A stretch of DNA of 64,000 nt from NCBI RefSeq assembly GCF_000621505.1, contig NZ_KK211294.1:130100-194099 (forward strand), read 5' to 3'. The first letter of the stretch is position 1, and each line of letters opens with the position of its first letter. The notes under the pieces were generated by a model. The model did no database searches. It was not told the DNA's origin and worked only from the letters and a program-made list of their open reading frames with translations. Below, in pieces: positions 18,386 to 28,200 of this stretch. This DNA is from Ruminiclostridium cellobioparum DSM 1351 = ATCC 15832. Lineage in GTDB: Bacteria; Bacillota; Clostridia; Acetivibrionales; DSM-1351. The translations under genes were made by a program, and so were the position numbers.

Positions 18386-19105
18386 ATGAATATTATTTGG
18401 AGTAAAACGATTAATCCCGGGGACAGATGGTCAGGAAACATCTGCAAGGGACGACTTGTAAAATTTACAGCATTGGAAGCAGGTGCGAACCTTGCCGTAC
18501 TTATGTACAATTTCAGAAATCTGTCCGAGCATTATAATATGCCTGATACATTGAAAGCACAGCACACATTCTATCTGAAAAAAGGCTATGCCCTCATGAG
18601 CGATTGCGGACGCGCAATGGCCAGTATTGTCGAAGATGAGCTTGGTTGGCACGATTCAATATCCGGCTATACTACCAGAAAAATGACCGATGAGAAATAT
18701 GGTTTAACAAACTATCAGAAAGACAGCAATAACTATTTTAAGTCAGGTCAGGAGAATTTTATCAATGAATTGACTAAAAACGGAATGAGTAAAAGAGACT
18801 TAATGCCTCCGATAAATTTATTTTCCAAGGTAGAAGCAGACCCGGCAGGAAATCTGGTTTACCATGAAAATCACTGCCCGAAGGAAGCTTCGGTTACAAT
18901 CAGAACTGAAATGGATATCTATCTGGTGCTTTCCAATACTCCAAACCCATTAGATCCGAAAACCTTTTATCCTTCAGTGCCTGTACGTGTTGAAATACTA
19001 CCTGCCGCACCTGTTGACGGGCTTGATTTCTGTGTTAATTTCATGCCTCAGACACGAAGGGCTTTTGAAAATACCTGGGAATATAATCTGTTATTGGGAA
19101 TTTAA
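18386..19105 (+). CDS. DUF1989 protein, urea amidolyase-associated protein 1 (first copy), carboxyguanidine deiminase subunit-like
   Basis: A 239-residue cytoplasmic protein of the UAAP1 branch of DUF1989. Conserved stretches are YNMPDTLKAQ, IVEDELGWHD, TEMDIYLVLSNTPNPLD and a C-terminal CVNFMPQ...AFENTW. UAAP1/UAAP2 pairs have been shown elsewhere to form carboxyguanidine deiminase, converting carboxyguanidine to allophanate. This is one of two UAAP1 genes here; it is roughly half identical to the copy at 30653, so the duplication is old. The start at 18386 has AAAGG upstream at somewhat long spacing. It forms a two-gene unit with the next gene and ends at a terminator. Confidence 0.88.
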   Translation: MNIIWSKTINPGDRWSGNICKGRLVKFTALEAGANLAVLMYNFRNLSEHYNMPDTLKAQHTFYLKKGYALMSDCGRAMASIVEDELGWHDSISGYTTRKMTDEKYGLTNYQKDSNNYFKSGQENFINELTKNGMSKRDLMPPINLFSKVEADPAGNLVYHENHCPKEASVTIRTEMDIYLVLSNTPNPLDPKTFYPSVPVRVEILPAAPVDGLDFCVNFMPQTRRAFENTWEYNLLLGI

Positions 19106-19123
19106 ATTGAGGAGGATTTGGTT

Positions 19124-19774
19124 ATGATAAAGTTTGATAAAGTAGAAAGTATGAAAAGCCTGGATGATATTGTTTATGACGAAATGATACCGGCAGGTGA
19201 AGGCTGGATGCATCCTCTCCTTAAGGGACAGGTGCTGAGAATTATTGATCTGGAAGGCAATCAGGGACTCGATTTCCTCTGTTATGATTTACATAACCCT
19301 GAAGACCACTATAGTGCGACTCAAACAATTATAAATCAGAAAAAGCTTTACATCAATACAAGTACGGTTCTTTTAACCGAATCGGGAAAACCGCTTCTGA
19401 AAATGGTTGCAGATACCTGCACCTGCCATGATACTATGGGAGGTGCCTGCGCAACAGAAAGCAATACGGTCAGATACGGACACCATACGCTTCATATGAA
19501 AACCTGCAGGGACAGTTTTATCATGATGATAGCTGAACATGCCGACAAATATTCGAAAGCAGATTTGGTTCCCAATGTCAATTTATTCGCACAGATCCTG
19601 GCTCTGCCCGACGGAAGCTTTGAATTCCTGGATGGGATATCGGAACCCGGTTCTTATGTAGAATTTGAAGCAATGAACGATACCATGATACTAATTAGTA
19701 ACTGTCCACAAATAAATAATCCCTGCAGTGGTTATGCACCAACAACAAACAGGGTGGTTATCTGGGATAAATAA
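19124..19774 (+). CDS. DUF1989 protein, urea amidolyase-associated protein 2 (first copy), carboxyguanidine deiminase subunit-like
   Basis: A 216-residue partner of the preceding protein. Typical UAAP2 features are AGEGWMHPLLKGQVLRIIDLEG, a Cys/His-rich centre (TCTCHDTMGGACATESNTVRYG then KTCRDSF) and a C-terminal SNCPQINNPCSGY. I read the motifs as likely metal or catalytic sites, without assigning roles to single residues. GGAGG lies 8 bp before the ATG at 19124. The gene is followed immediately by a strong terminator, so this pair is transcribed apart from the main operon. Confidence 0.88.
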   Translation: MIKFDKVESMKSLDDIVYDEMIPAGEGWMHPLLKGQVLRIIDLEGNQGLDFLCYDLHNPEDHYSATQTIINQKKLYINTSTVLLTESGKPLLKMVADTCTCHDTMGGACATESNTVRYGHHTLHMKTCRDSFIMMIAEHADKYSKADLVPNVNLFAQILALPDGSFEFLDGISEPGSYVEFEAMNDTMILISNCPQINNPCSGYAPTTNRVVIWDK

Positions 19775-19787
19775 ATGCAATAAAGAT

Positions 19788-19834
19788 CTAAATAACGGTA
19801 CAGGTATATCTCAGGGCTGTTATTTAGATTTTTT
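19788..19834 (+). terminator. terminator after the first DUF1989 pair
   Basis: A 9-bp perfect stem CTAAATAAC / GTTATTTAG around a 22-base loop is followed by ATTTTTT. It separates the first DUF1989 pair from pucR. Confidence 0.88.
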
Positions 19835-19846
19835 ACAGAGTTCAAT

Positions 19847-19863
19847 TTGTAGTCGAACTACAA
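19847..19863. promoter_or_regulatory. inverted repeat, candidate regulator operator upstream of pucR
   Basis: TTGTAGT-cga-ACTACAA is a perfect 7-bp inverted repeat with a 3-bp spacer. It lies 215 bp upstream of the pucR start and just before two TATAAT-like hexamers (near 19892 and 19917), so it could be an operator for PucR or another regulator of the operon. Confidence 0.45.
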
Positions 19864-19944
19864 TTACCAATAAAAATATTGTTGTTCATTTATAATGAAA
19901 ACACAATAAAGGTCAGTTATAATAGGTATATCAATTAAAGAAGC

Positions 19945-19983
19945 AAAGGCGCTTGGTGATTTCAAATCATTAAGCGCCTTTTT
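19945..19983 (+). terminator. long hairpin with T-run in the pucR leader (terminator or attenuator)
   Basis: An almost perfect hairpin of about 18 bp has AAAGGCGCTT pairing with AAGCGCCTTT, an inner GTGATTT/AAATCAT arm and a one- or two-base loop, followed by a T-run. It lies 96 bp before pucR and behind TATAAT-like boxes. No gene ends just before it, since the previous one already has its own terminator. It may therefore attenuate the operon leader. No alternative anti-terminator pairing was worked out. Confidence 0.6.
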
Positions 19984-20078
19984 GCGTATATGCATATAAT
20001 TGACTGCTGATACAAGAGCTGTTGAATATAACTGAGCAACGAACCGGATTTTTATACTTTTCGAAATAAGGTGATTGA

Positions 20079-21719
20079 ATGGAGAACAATGTATTATCTG
20101 AGTTTTGTTGTATCAATCTGTTTTCAATTGAAGAACTGAAAGGCATTAAGATACTTGCAGGCAGCAAAAACATAACAAATAGGATCACGAGAGTTAATAT
20201 TGTCGAAGTTCCCGACATTGATAACTGGGTTCATGAAAATGAGTTTTTAATAACAACCTGCTATCCTTATAAGAATAATTTGGATGAGCTGCTGAGGTTA
20301 ATCCCAAAACTTGCTGAAAAAAAGGTCGCTGCTCTTGGTATAAAACCTAAAAGATTTATTGATACCATACCAAAAGAGGTTATTGATTGTGCTGAAGCAC
20401 TGAACTTTCCATTGTTCGAGTTACCGCCTCAAACGACTTTTTCAAACGTGGTCAGAGAGGTAATGGAGCAGATCATATATGGAGAAACAAAATATCTCTC
20501 AATATTGCAGGAGAGAATTGAAACCGTATCAAAGAAAATCATTCAGGGGAATTCTCTTCAGGAAATTTTACAATTGATAGAGGAAATGATAAATAACCCG
20601 GTTTTTATTGTAAGTGACAGTGAATATTTTATAGTGACAGACACCACCGGTGAATTGGTCGAAACCAATAAGAGCCGGCTGAAGTGGGAAAATTTGAAAA
20701 GAATTAAGGACGAGAAACCTTCAATAGTTATGATTAATGGAGCAAATGTACGTATAAGGATATTCGAATTGGAGGATTCCCAGGCCCAAACTTTTGCAGT
20801 TGCCGTCCCTGAAATAAATTCGACCTGCAGCAGTGTGGATACGCTTACAATACGAAGATTGCTGAATCTGATCAGCCTGAAGCTTAAAACGGACAGTATT
20901 TATGTCAGCGTAGAATCAAAATATCTGGATCAGTTCATATATGACTGGATTTTTGGAGGAATACGTACCAGCAGAGATTTTCAAATGAGAACAAGATTAT
21001 ACGGTTATACTCTGCCTGATAATCTTAAATATAGAGTTGCAATTGTAAAGAACAACAATGAACAGGAAAGCTTTTACAACGATAAGAGTTTACTGTCACG
21101 CTTCAGAATTTATGAAGCGGCTATTGGAACCAAAACCTGGCTGACTATTTATGAAGGCAAAATTGTTGTGATAATTTCTTATAATCCAAAAGGTGAGCTG
21201 AGGGAACCGGAAATATTAAAGAACATCACTGCTACTTTATGCAGAGTTTCAAACAATGAAAAATTTTCGCTATGCATCAGCGATGATGTCTGCAATCCCT
21301 TGAACATACCAAAAGCGTTTGAAGAAGCAAAAAATATCTATTCCTCAAGCTGTATAAGCGGATGTTCCGAAGAAATAATCACCTGGGACAAGCTGGGGAT
21401 ATACTCCATACTGACATTATTGAAGCCCGGTACCAATATAAAAAAATTTTTATGCAGGAATATCGGTCCACTGATCAGGCATGACAGGGAACACAACACT
21501 CAACTGCTTGAAACACTGGAAACCTATTTCCGGTCGGGTAATAGCATTAAAGACACAGCAGCCAACATGTTCCTGCATTACAATACGATTTTATACAGGC
21601 TGGAGAAGATTAAAAAGCTTTTGAATATTAAACTGGAAAAAAATGAGGAGCTTTTGGAATTAAATCTTGCGGTAAAGCTTAATAGCATTCATATATGTAA
21701 TTTTGAAGAAGAAATTTAA
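20079..21719 (+). CDS. PucR family transcriptional regulator
   Basis: A 546-residue regulator. Residues 10-130 match the PucR N-terminal ligand domain (GSKNITNRITRVNIVEVPD, then NEFLITTCYP), a GGDEF-like middle domain lies around 290-410, and the C-terminal PucR-type helix-turn-helix is at about 475-535 (YFRSGNSIKDTAANMFLHYN). PucR proteins control purine, ureide and related nitrogen catabolism. As the first gene of the closely spaced operon 20079-32047 it is the likely regulator of guanidine or urea use here. AAGGTG precedes the ATG. Confidence 0.9.
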   Translation: MENNVLSEFCCINLFSIEELKGIKILAGSKNITNRITRVNIVEVPDIDNWVHENEFLITTCYPYKNNLDELLRLIPKLAEKKVAALGIKPKRFIDTIPKEVIDCAEALNFPLFELPPQTTFSNVVREVMEQIIYGETKYLSILQERIETVSKKIIQGNSLQEILQLIEEMINNPVFIVSDSEYFIVTDTTGELVETNKSRLKWENLKRIKDEKPSIVMINGANVRIRIFELEDSQAQTFAVAVPEINSTCSSVDTLTIRRLLNLISLKLKTDSIYVSVESKYLDQFIYDWIFGGIRTSRDFQMRTRLYGYTLPDNLKYRVAIVKNNNEQESFYNDKSLLSRFRIYEAAIGTKTWLTIYEGKIVVIISYNPKGELREPEILKNITATLCRVSNNEKFSLCISDDVCNPLNIPKAFEEAKNIYSSSCISGCSEEIITWDKLGIYSILTLLKPGTNIKKFLCRNIGPLIRHDREHNTQLLETLETYFRSGNSIKDTAANMFLHYNTILYRLEKIKKLLNIKLEKNEELLELNLAVKLNSIHICNFEEEI

Positions 21720-21761
21720 CACCTGAAGAAAACATGTGGTTTGAGGAAAGGAGAAAATTTT

Positions 21762-22088
21762 ATGAAAATGGTTAAGGCAATTGTCAGGCCTGAAAAGGCG
21801 ACAGAAATACTTGATGAATTAAGCAATGCCGGAATTTCTTCGGCTACCAGAATCAGTATTCTTGGCAGAGGAAAGCAGAAGGGCCTCAAAGTAGGTGACG
21901 TATATTACGACGAAATCCCAAAAGAGATGATTATGCTGGTAATTTCCGAGGATGAAGTGGAGAAGGTAAAAAGTATTATCCTGGGAATAGCACGTACCGG
22001 TAAAAAAGGTTCCTTTGGAGATGGAAAGATATTTATCATTCCTGTAGAAAGCAGTATAACGATCAGCTCCGGTCTTGAAGAAAACTAA
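21762..22088 (+). CDS. PII signalling protein, NifI1 type
   Basis: A 108-residue PII-family protein. The start KMVKAIVRPEKATEILDEL, the T-loop GRGKQKGLKVGDVYYDEIPK and the closing RTGKKGSFGDGKIFIIPV match NifI1 more closely than GlnB or GlnK. PII proteins form trimers that bind ATP/ADP and 2-oxoglutarate and switch partner proteins by their T-loops. NifI1 normally sits between nifH and nifD and inhibits nitrogenase, but no nif gene is near. The start at 21762 follows AAAGGAG. Its operon mates suggest control of the ABC importer or the biotin carboxylase; that is inference. Confidence 0.85.
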   Translation: MKMVKAIVRPEKATEILDELSNAGISSATRISILGRGKQKGLKVGDVYYDEIPKEMIMLVISEDEVEKVKSIILGIARTGKKGSFGDGKIFIIPVESSITISSGLEEN

Positions 22089-22104
22089 TGGGGAGGTGAT
22101 TCAG

Positions 22105-22458
22105 ATGAAGCAAGTCATAACAATAATTCGTCCCAGGATGTACTATAAGACAAAGGATGCGCTTGTTGAGAACGGCTTCTATTCCATGATTGTCAAGGAT
22201 GTTATCGGTAGAGGTAAAAAACCTGCGGAATTCAGTCTTGCAACAGGCGGAAAGGCAGACGGCAACACAGGTCATCCCTTTGTATCAAAGAAAATGATAG
22301 AAATTTTCTGTCAGGATGAGGATCTAAAGCTATTGGTAGAAATAATAAAAAAAGTAAACAAAACCGGAAAGGCCGGGGATGGAAAAATTTTTATAATCAA
22401 TATCGATGACGGTGTCAGAATCAGAACGGGAGAAAAAGGAAACAATTCTCTGGTCTAA
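22105..22458 (+). CDS. PII signalling protein, NifI2 type
   Basis: A 117-residue PII-family protein, partner of the preceding one. MKQVITIIRPRMYYKTKDAL, GRGKKPAEF, a longer T-loop ending in HPFVSKKM, and TGKAGDGKIFIINIDDGVRIRTGE resemble NifI2. NifI1 and NifI2 act as a hetero-oligomeric pair in nitrogenase control. The start at 22105 follows GGGGAGGTGATT; the gap to NifI1 is 16 bp. The T-loop differs from nitrogenase-linked NifI2 as I recall them, which fits a new target, but an alignment is needed to be sure. Confidence 0.82.
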   Translation: MKQVITIIRPRMYYKTKDALVENGFYSMIVKDVIGRGKKPAEFSLATGGKADGNTGHPFVSKKMIEIFCQDEDLKLLVEIIKKVNKTGKAGDGKIFIINIDDGVRIRTGEKGNNSLV

Positions 22459-22497
22459 CTAAATATCTAACTAATATAACAATGAGGAGTGACATTT

Positions 22498-23592
22498 ATG
22501 AAAAAAACAAAAAAGGTGGTTTCATTACTATTGACTATTATTATGTTAACTGGTTTTGTTACCGGCTGCGGCAGCAGTGAAAGTAAGTCAAATACATCCG
22601 ACTCGGCAGTTTCAGCAACAGGCATGAAAAACCCAACAGCTTCTTCAAAAACATACAAGCTTGGTATTTCAGCATATCCCGCTTTTTATACCTGGTATAT
22701 ACCTCAAGCAGAAAAATTCTTTGAAAAGAATGGCGTAAATGTTGAACTGGTATACTTCCCGGTTTACAGCGACAGCGTACAGGCTTTTAACAGCGGAAAA
22801 GTCGACATGATAAGCTTGGCCATACCGGATGCAATAGCACCTTACATCAGCGGTATAGAATACGAGACAGTATTGGTTCTGGACAATTCAAACGGTGCTG
22901 ACGGTCTTGTCGGCAAAAAAGGCATAAACAGCATCAGTGACCTGAAGGGAAAGTCTGTTGCGACAGAATACGGTACGATAGAGCATTTCTTTTTGCTCCA
23001 GGCGTTACAGACGGCGGAAATGACAGAAAAGGATGTAAATTTTGTAAATCTGTCGATTTCTGATTCCGCCCCGGCTTTTATTGCAGGAACAGTTGATGCG
23101 GCCTGTTTGTGGGAACCGTCGCTAAGCAAGGCTCAGACCCTTGAAGGAAGTAAGCTTCTGTACAGCTCTGAAAATACTCCGGGTCTTATACCTGATGTAT
23201 TACTGGTCAGCGGTGATATGGCAAGGAACAGTCCTGACGATATAGAGGCAGTTATCAATTCTTATTTTGATGGAATGGATTTTTACGTAGCAAATGAAAA
23301 ACAGGCAATAGCAGATATGGCAAAGGGTGCCGAAATCACTGAAGATGAGATGAAGGTGGCAATGAGCGGTTCCAGGCTGTTTACGGTACAGGAATGTATA
23401 GATGCAATGGATCAAGAATCGGAATCCTATAGCTACCTGCCATATACAACCAATAGGATTGCAGAGTTTCTTCACAGTGTAAAAATGATAGATTCGGTGC
23501 CTGATGATACTAAGAAGATGTTCAACAGTACATATTTGAAAAAAGTACTTGAAAAAAGAGGGTCAAAACCTGTACCTGACACAAAAAAATAA
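22498..23592 (+). CDS. ABC importer substrate-binding lipoprotein, NitT/TauT type
   Basis: A 364-residue lipoprotein with signal peptide and lipobox VTGC (Cys24), followed by a NMT1/SsuA-like periplasmic-binding fold (LGISAYPAFYTWYIPQAEKFF). Such proteins capture nitrate, taurine, cyanate, pyrimidine precursors or, in guanidine operons, probably guanidine. It sits between the PII pair and its permease and ATPase. GAGGAG lies 9 bp before the ATG at 22498. Confidence 0.9.
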   Translation: MKKTKKVVSLLLTIIMLTGFVTGCGSSESKSNTSDSAVSATGMKNPTASSKTYKLGISAYPAFYTWYIPQAEKFFEKNGVNVELVYFPVYSDSVQAFNSGKVDMISLAIPDAIAPYISGIEYETVLVLDNSNGADGLVGKKGINSISDLKGKSVATEYGTIEHFFLLQALQTAEMTEKDVNFVNLSISDSAPAFIAGTVDAACLWEPSLSKAQTLEGSKLLYSSENTPGLIPDVLLVSGDMARNSPDDIEAVINSYFDGMDFYVANEKQAIADMAKGAEITEDEMKVAMSGSRLFTVQECIDAMDQESESYSYLPYTTNRIAEFLHSVKMIDSVPDDTKKMFNSTYLKKVLEKRGSKPVPDTKK

Positions 23593-23620
23593 TCCGGCCC
23601 GGTGAAGGAAGTGAAAAACT

Positions 23621-24415
23621 ATGAATAATTTGTTTAGAATCAGAAAGAGCATTGACCCGAAACTATATTTTAAAATAACCCTATCATCATTTATTATACT
23701 GATTATAATATGGCAGGCTTTATGCAGTTTCAAAATTGTGAATGGTATTTTCCTTTCTTCACCGTTTGAGGTATTAAAGTTCCTGGTAAATGATATCACT
23801 ACCGGCAGCATATGGGAAAATCTTTATATCAGTTGCTACAGAATTTTTATGGGCTTCCTGTATGCTGCCGTAATAGGTGTACCGATAGGTATTCTGGTTG
23901 GCTCCTTCAATGTTTTTGAAGCATATATCCAGCCAGTGATGGAGTTTATGAGATACCTGCCGGTTCCGGCTTTTATTCCACTAATTATGATCTGGGTGGG
24001 TATTGGTGAAGGTGCCAAAATCGCGGTTATTTTTCTGGGGACCCTGTTCCAGCTTATTCCGATGGTGGCAGATGATGTGAGAAGTGTACCCGAAGATTAT
24101 ATAAACGCGGCATATACACTTGGAGCCAAAAGAATCGGCGTACTGTTCAAGGTTATGATACCAGCCATGCTTCCACGAATGATGGATTCATTAAGAATGA
24201 TGATGGGATGGGCATGGACTTATCTGGTGGTCGCTGAGCTTGTGGCAGCAAATTCGGGTCTTGGCTATACCATCTTGAAAGCTCAGAGATACCTGAAGAC
24301 ATCTGCTATATTTTCGGGAATCCTGGTAATCGGACTTCTGGGGCTTATCATTGACAGATCTTTTGGTTTGATCAGCAAACGCTTATTTCCATGGGCAGAT
24401 GGGGGGATAAAATGA
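23621..24415 (+). CDS. ABC importer permease, NitT/TauT type
   Basis: A 264-residue membrane permease with six helices and the EAA-type loop INAAYTLGAKRIGVLFKVMIPA. It belongs with the binding protein before it and the ATPase after it, whose start codon overlaps this stop codon (ATGA). The substrate is inferred from the operon to be guanidine or a related nitrogen compound. Confidence 0.9.
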   Translation: MNNLFRIRKSIDPKLYFKITLSSFIILIIIWQALCSFKIVNGIFLSSPFEVLKFLVNDITTGSIWENLYISCYRIFMGFLYAAVIGVPIGILVGSFNVFEAYIQPVMEFMRYLPVPAFIPLIMIWVGIGEGAKIAVIFLGTLFQLIPMVADDVRSVPEDYINAAYTLGAKRIGVLFKVMIPAMLPRMMDSLRMMMGWAWTYLVVAELVAANSGLGYTILKAQRYLKTSAIFSGILVIGLLGLIIDRSFGLISKRLFPWADGGIK

Positions 24416-25260
24416 TGCTTTTCAAAAAGAAACAGGAAACCATTACGGATGATAAAGCCGGAAACAGGCTTGAAGCAAGAGTTTCCAGGAGCAAGATATA
24501 TGGTAAGGGCGTAACCAGGATATATAAATCCAAGAAACAGGATATTCTTGCCATAGACAATGTGGATTTCGAAATTCTTGATAACGAATTTGTGAGTATC
24601 GTTGGTCCTTCGGGCTGTGGAAAATCAACTCTTATAAGAATGATAGGAGGATTGGATGATATCACATCAGGTTCTATCATTCTAAACGACAGAATATTGG
24701 ACGGGCCCGGAGCAGACAGGGGAATGGTTTTTCAGACCTATACCCTGTTTCCCTGGATGACGGTTGAAGAGAATATCCGGTTTGGCCTGAAAATAAAGAA
24801 GATGCCTGTAAAAGAGGCTGACAAAATTGTGGACAAATATCTTGAACTGATCGGGCTGACTCAATTCAGAAAATCCCTGCCAAACCAGCTGTCGGGTGGA
24901 ATGAAGCAAAGGGTTGCAATTGCAAGGTCTTTGGCAAATAATCCTGAAGTACTTCTTATGGATGAGCCCTTCGGAGCGCTGGATCCTCAGACAAAAGCCA
25001 ATATGCAGCTTTGTCTGAGACAAATATGGCAGGTGGAAAAGCCTACAATTATATTTATAACCCATGATATAGAAGAAGCCGTATTTTTATCGCAAAGAGT
25101 TTATGTAATGAGCTCCAGACCAGGCAGAATTATTGCGGATATACCGGTTTATCTTGATCATAAGCGAACCCTGGATATTAAGGATACGCCGGAATTCATA
25201 CGCATAAGGAAAAATATCAACACTATGCTACACAGCGGGTTGGATGAAGACGAACTGTAA
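24412..25260 (+). CDS. ABC importer ATPase, NitT/TauT type
   Basis: A 282-residue ATPase with Walker A GPSGCGKST, signature LSGGMKQRVAIARSLA, Walker B LLMDEPFGALD and switch THD. It carries an N-terminal extension of about 40 residues before the usual start of the fold, which I do not recognise. I chose the ATG at 24412, with GGGGGG 5 bp upstream, over the in-frame ATG at 24391. It powers the importer. PII proteins are known to inhibit ATPases of nitrate and urea importers in cyanobacteria, so this is one candidate target of the NifI pair. Confidence 0.9.
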   Translation: MMLFKKKQETITDDKAGNRLEARVSRSKIYGKGVTRIYKSKKQDILAIDNVDFEILDNEFVSIVGPSGCGKSTLIRMIGGLDDITSGSIILNDRILDGPGADRGMVFQTYTLFPWMTVEENIRFGLKIKKMPVKEADKIVDKYLELIGLTQFRKSLPNQLSGGMKQRVAIARSLANNPEVLLMDEPFGALDPQTKANMQLCLRQIWQVEKPTIIFITHDIEEAVFLSQRVYVMSSRPGRIIADIPVYLDHKRTLDIKDTPEFIRIRKNINTMLHSGLDEDEL

Positions 25261-25289
25261 TTCATCACAAATGAAGGAGGAACAGCAGT

Positions 25290-28200
25290 ATGTTCAGGAA
25301 AGTTTTAATTGCAAATCGCGGCGCTATTGCGGTACGAATAGAAAAAACCTTGAAGAGGATGAATATAAAATCTGTTGCTGTTTATTCAAAAGCGGATCAG
25401 GACAGTCTGCATGCAGACAGAGCGGATGAGGCGATAAATATCGGTGATGGCCCGGTTAAGGAGAACTATTTAAATGCAGATTTATTGATAAAGATAGCAA
25501 AAGAGACAAAGGCCGAAGCAATTCACCCCGGTTATGGTTTTTTAAGCGAAAACAGTGATTTTGCCAGAAAATGTGCCGAAAATGGCATAGTATTTATCGG
25601 ACCAACTCCAGAGCAAATGGAAATTTTCGGCCTCAAGCATTCGGCAAGGGAAATTGCGTTGAAAGCAGGTGTTCCGATGCTGGAGGGGACAGGTCTCCTG
25701 AAAGATGTTGAAGAGGCGGCCGCTGTTGGGAAGGAATTGGGTTACCCTGTAATACTCAAGAGTACGGCAGGAGGTGGAGGCATAGGAATGCGTGTCTGCG
25801 ATGATGAGAAAGCTTTACGGGCTGCCTATGATTCCTGCAGGTATTTAGCAGAAAATAATTTTAAGAATGATGGCTTGTTTTTGGAAAAATATCTTAAAAA
25901 AGCCCGTCATATAGAAGTACAGATTTTCGGAAATGAGTACGGAGAAGTGGTTGCTCTTGCAGAAAGGGACTGTTCGGTGCAAAGGAGAAACCAAAAAGTC
26001 ATAGAAGAATGTCCTGCCCCGGGAATATCGGAGGAAACGAGAAAACTGATGATGGAAGCCGCAAGAAATCTGGCTCTGGAAGTTGGCTACAGAAGTGCGG
26101 GCACTGTTGAATTCTTATATGATACCGAAAGCAGCAAATTTTATTTTCTTGAAGTAAATACCAGGTTGCAGGTTGAACACGGAGTAACCGAAGAAGTACT
26201 GGGGATCGACCTCGTTGAGTGGATGATAAAAGAAGCGGCAGGCAAACTTAAAAACCTGGCTTCACTTTTTGGTAAACCCTCGGGCCATAGCATTCAGGCA
26301 AGGATTTACGCCGAAGATGCCCTGAGAAATTTTGCTCCCAGCGGGGGTAAAATCGACAAAGTATTTTTTTCGGAGCTTTCAAGGGTTGAAACCTGGATAC
26401 AGGATAATACGGTTGTTTCTCCATTCTATGATCCATTGCTGGCCAAGATCATAGTAGGAGCAGATAACAGAAAAGACGCCATAGAAAAGCTGAACAGCGT
26501 TATCAATGAGACAGGGATCTATGGTGTGACCACCGGTCTGGACTATATAAAAGAAGTTATTAACACCGAAACATACTCATCAGGTGATTTATATACACAT
26601 ATGCTTGATCAGTTCACTTATAGGGAACAAAAGCTTGAAGTTCTGGAAGGTGGAATTCAGACAACAGTTCAGGACTATCCTGCCAGATTGGGTTACTGGG
26701 ATATAGGAGTCCCGCCAAGCGGGCCGATGGACAATTTTGCCTTCCGGATCGGTAACAGGATATTGTGCAATAAGGCTGATGCAAGCGGAATTGAATTTAC
26801 ACTTAAGGGCGGTAAATATAAATTCAGGGATTTTGCAGTCATATGCCTGACCGGTGCAAATATGAATCCAAGGCTGGACGGTAACCCCATTTCAATGTAT
26901 GAACCGGTAAAGGTTGAAGCAGGTCAGATCCTTGAGCTTGGAGAGGCTGTAAACGGCATGAGGTCATATTTATTGGTAAAAGGAGGGTTCAATGTTCCCA
27001 GGATAATGGGAAGTGCAGCAACTTTTACCCTTGGCGGCTTTGGAGGCCACAGCGGAAGAACCTTGCGCACCGGAGATCTGATACATATTAATAAAGCCGG
27101 GAATGATAAATGCCATTCTTTTGATAAGAAAACCCTCCCTCAATACGGTGAGGTATGGGAGATCGGAGTAATACCGGGACCACACTGTACCGGGGAATTT
27201 TTAAAGCTGGAATATCTTGAACAGCTGACCTCTGCGGAGTGGAAGGTGCACTTCAACAGTGACAGGACAGGTGTAAGGCTGTTGGGCCCAACTCCTTTAT
27301 GGAAGAGGGAGGATGGCGGAGAGGCAGGCCTTCACCCCTCCAATATCCATGACACAGCCTATGCGGTCGGAACAATCGACCTGACAGGTGACATGCCGAT
27401 TATTCTCGGGCCGGACGGACCGAGTCTAGGAGGGTTTGTATGTCCTTGCACCATTCCCTCGGCAGAGCTTTGGAAGACCGGGCAGTTAAGACCGGGAAAT
27501 ACTGTAAGATTTAGATTGATTTCATTAGAAACTGCCGAAAGCCTTAGAAACAGTCAGGAGATATTCCTTGAAGGAATTACTGCTGGAAAAAGAAGCAGTC
27601 TGCCGGTATTAAAACATGAAAGCGGGCTTGACAATACCTATCCGGTTTTGGTTAACCTGAGGGACAACAGGCAGGATGCCTTGGTTATCAGGTGTGCCGG
27701 TGACGAGTATATGCTTGTTGAATATGGTGAAATGGAAATTGAATTAAGACTCAGAATAAGGGTACACGCATTGATGGAGTTGATCAAGGCCGACAGCGGT
27801 ATACCGCTGATTGATGTAACCCCCGGTATCCGTTCACTGCAGATTCATATAGACTCAAGAAAAATGTCGATCAGGAAACTGGCAGAAAAAGTAGTGGAAT
27901 TGGACAGCCGCATCAAAAATCCTGACAGCTTTAAAGTGAAATCAAGAATCATAAGGATGCCTCTGTCCTGGAACGATGCCAGTGCACAGCTAGCAGTCGA
28001 GAGATATTATCAGAATGTAAGACCAAATGCACCATGGTGTCCAAGTAATATTGAATTTATCAGAAGAATAAACGGATTGGAGAGTACCGAAAAGGTCAGG
28101 GAAATACTCTACTCTGCCACATATATAGTTATGGGCCTTGGTGATGTTTACCTGGGGGCGCCGGTATGCATACCTCTTGATCCCAGACAAAGGCTTGTAA

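Noticed and set aside
18108..20078. Guanidine riboswitch in either leader
   Set aside because: No match by eye to the conserved ykkC, mini-ykkC or type III sequences; hairpins present look like terminators.
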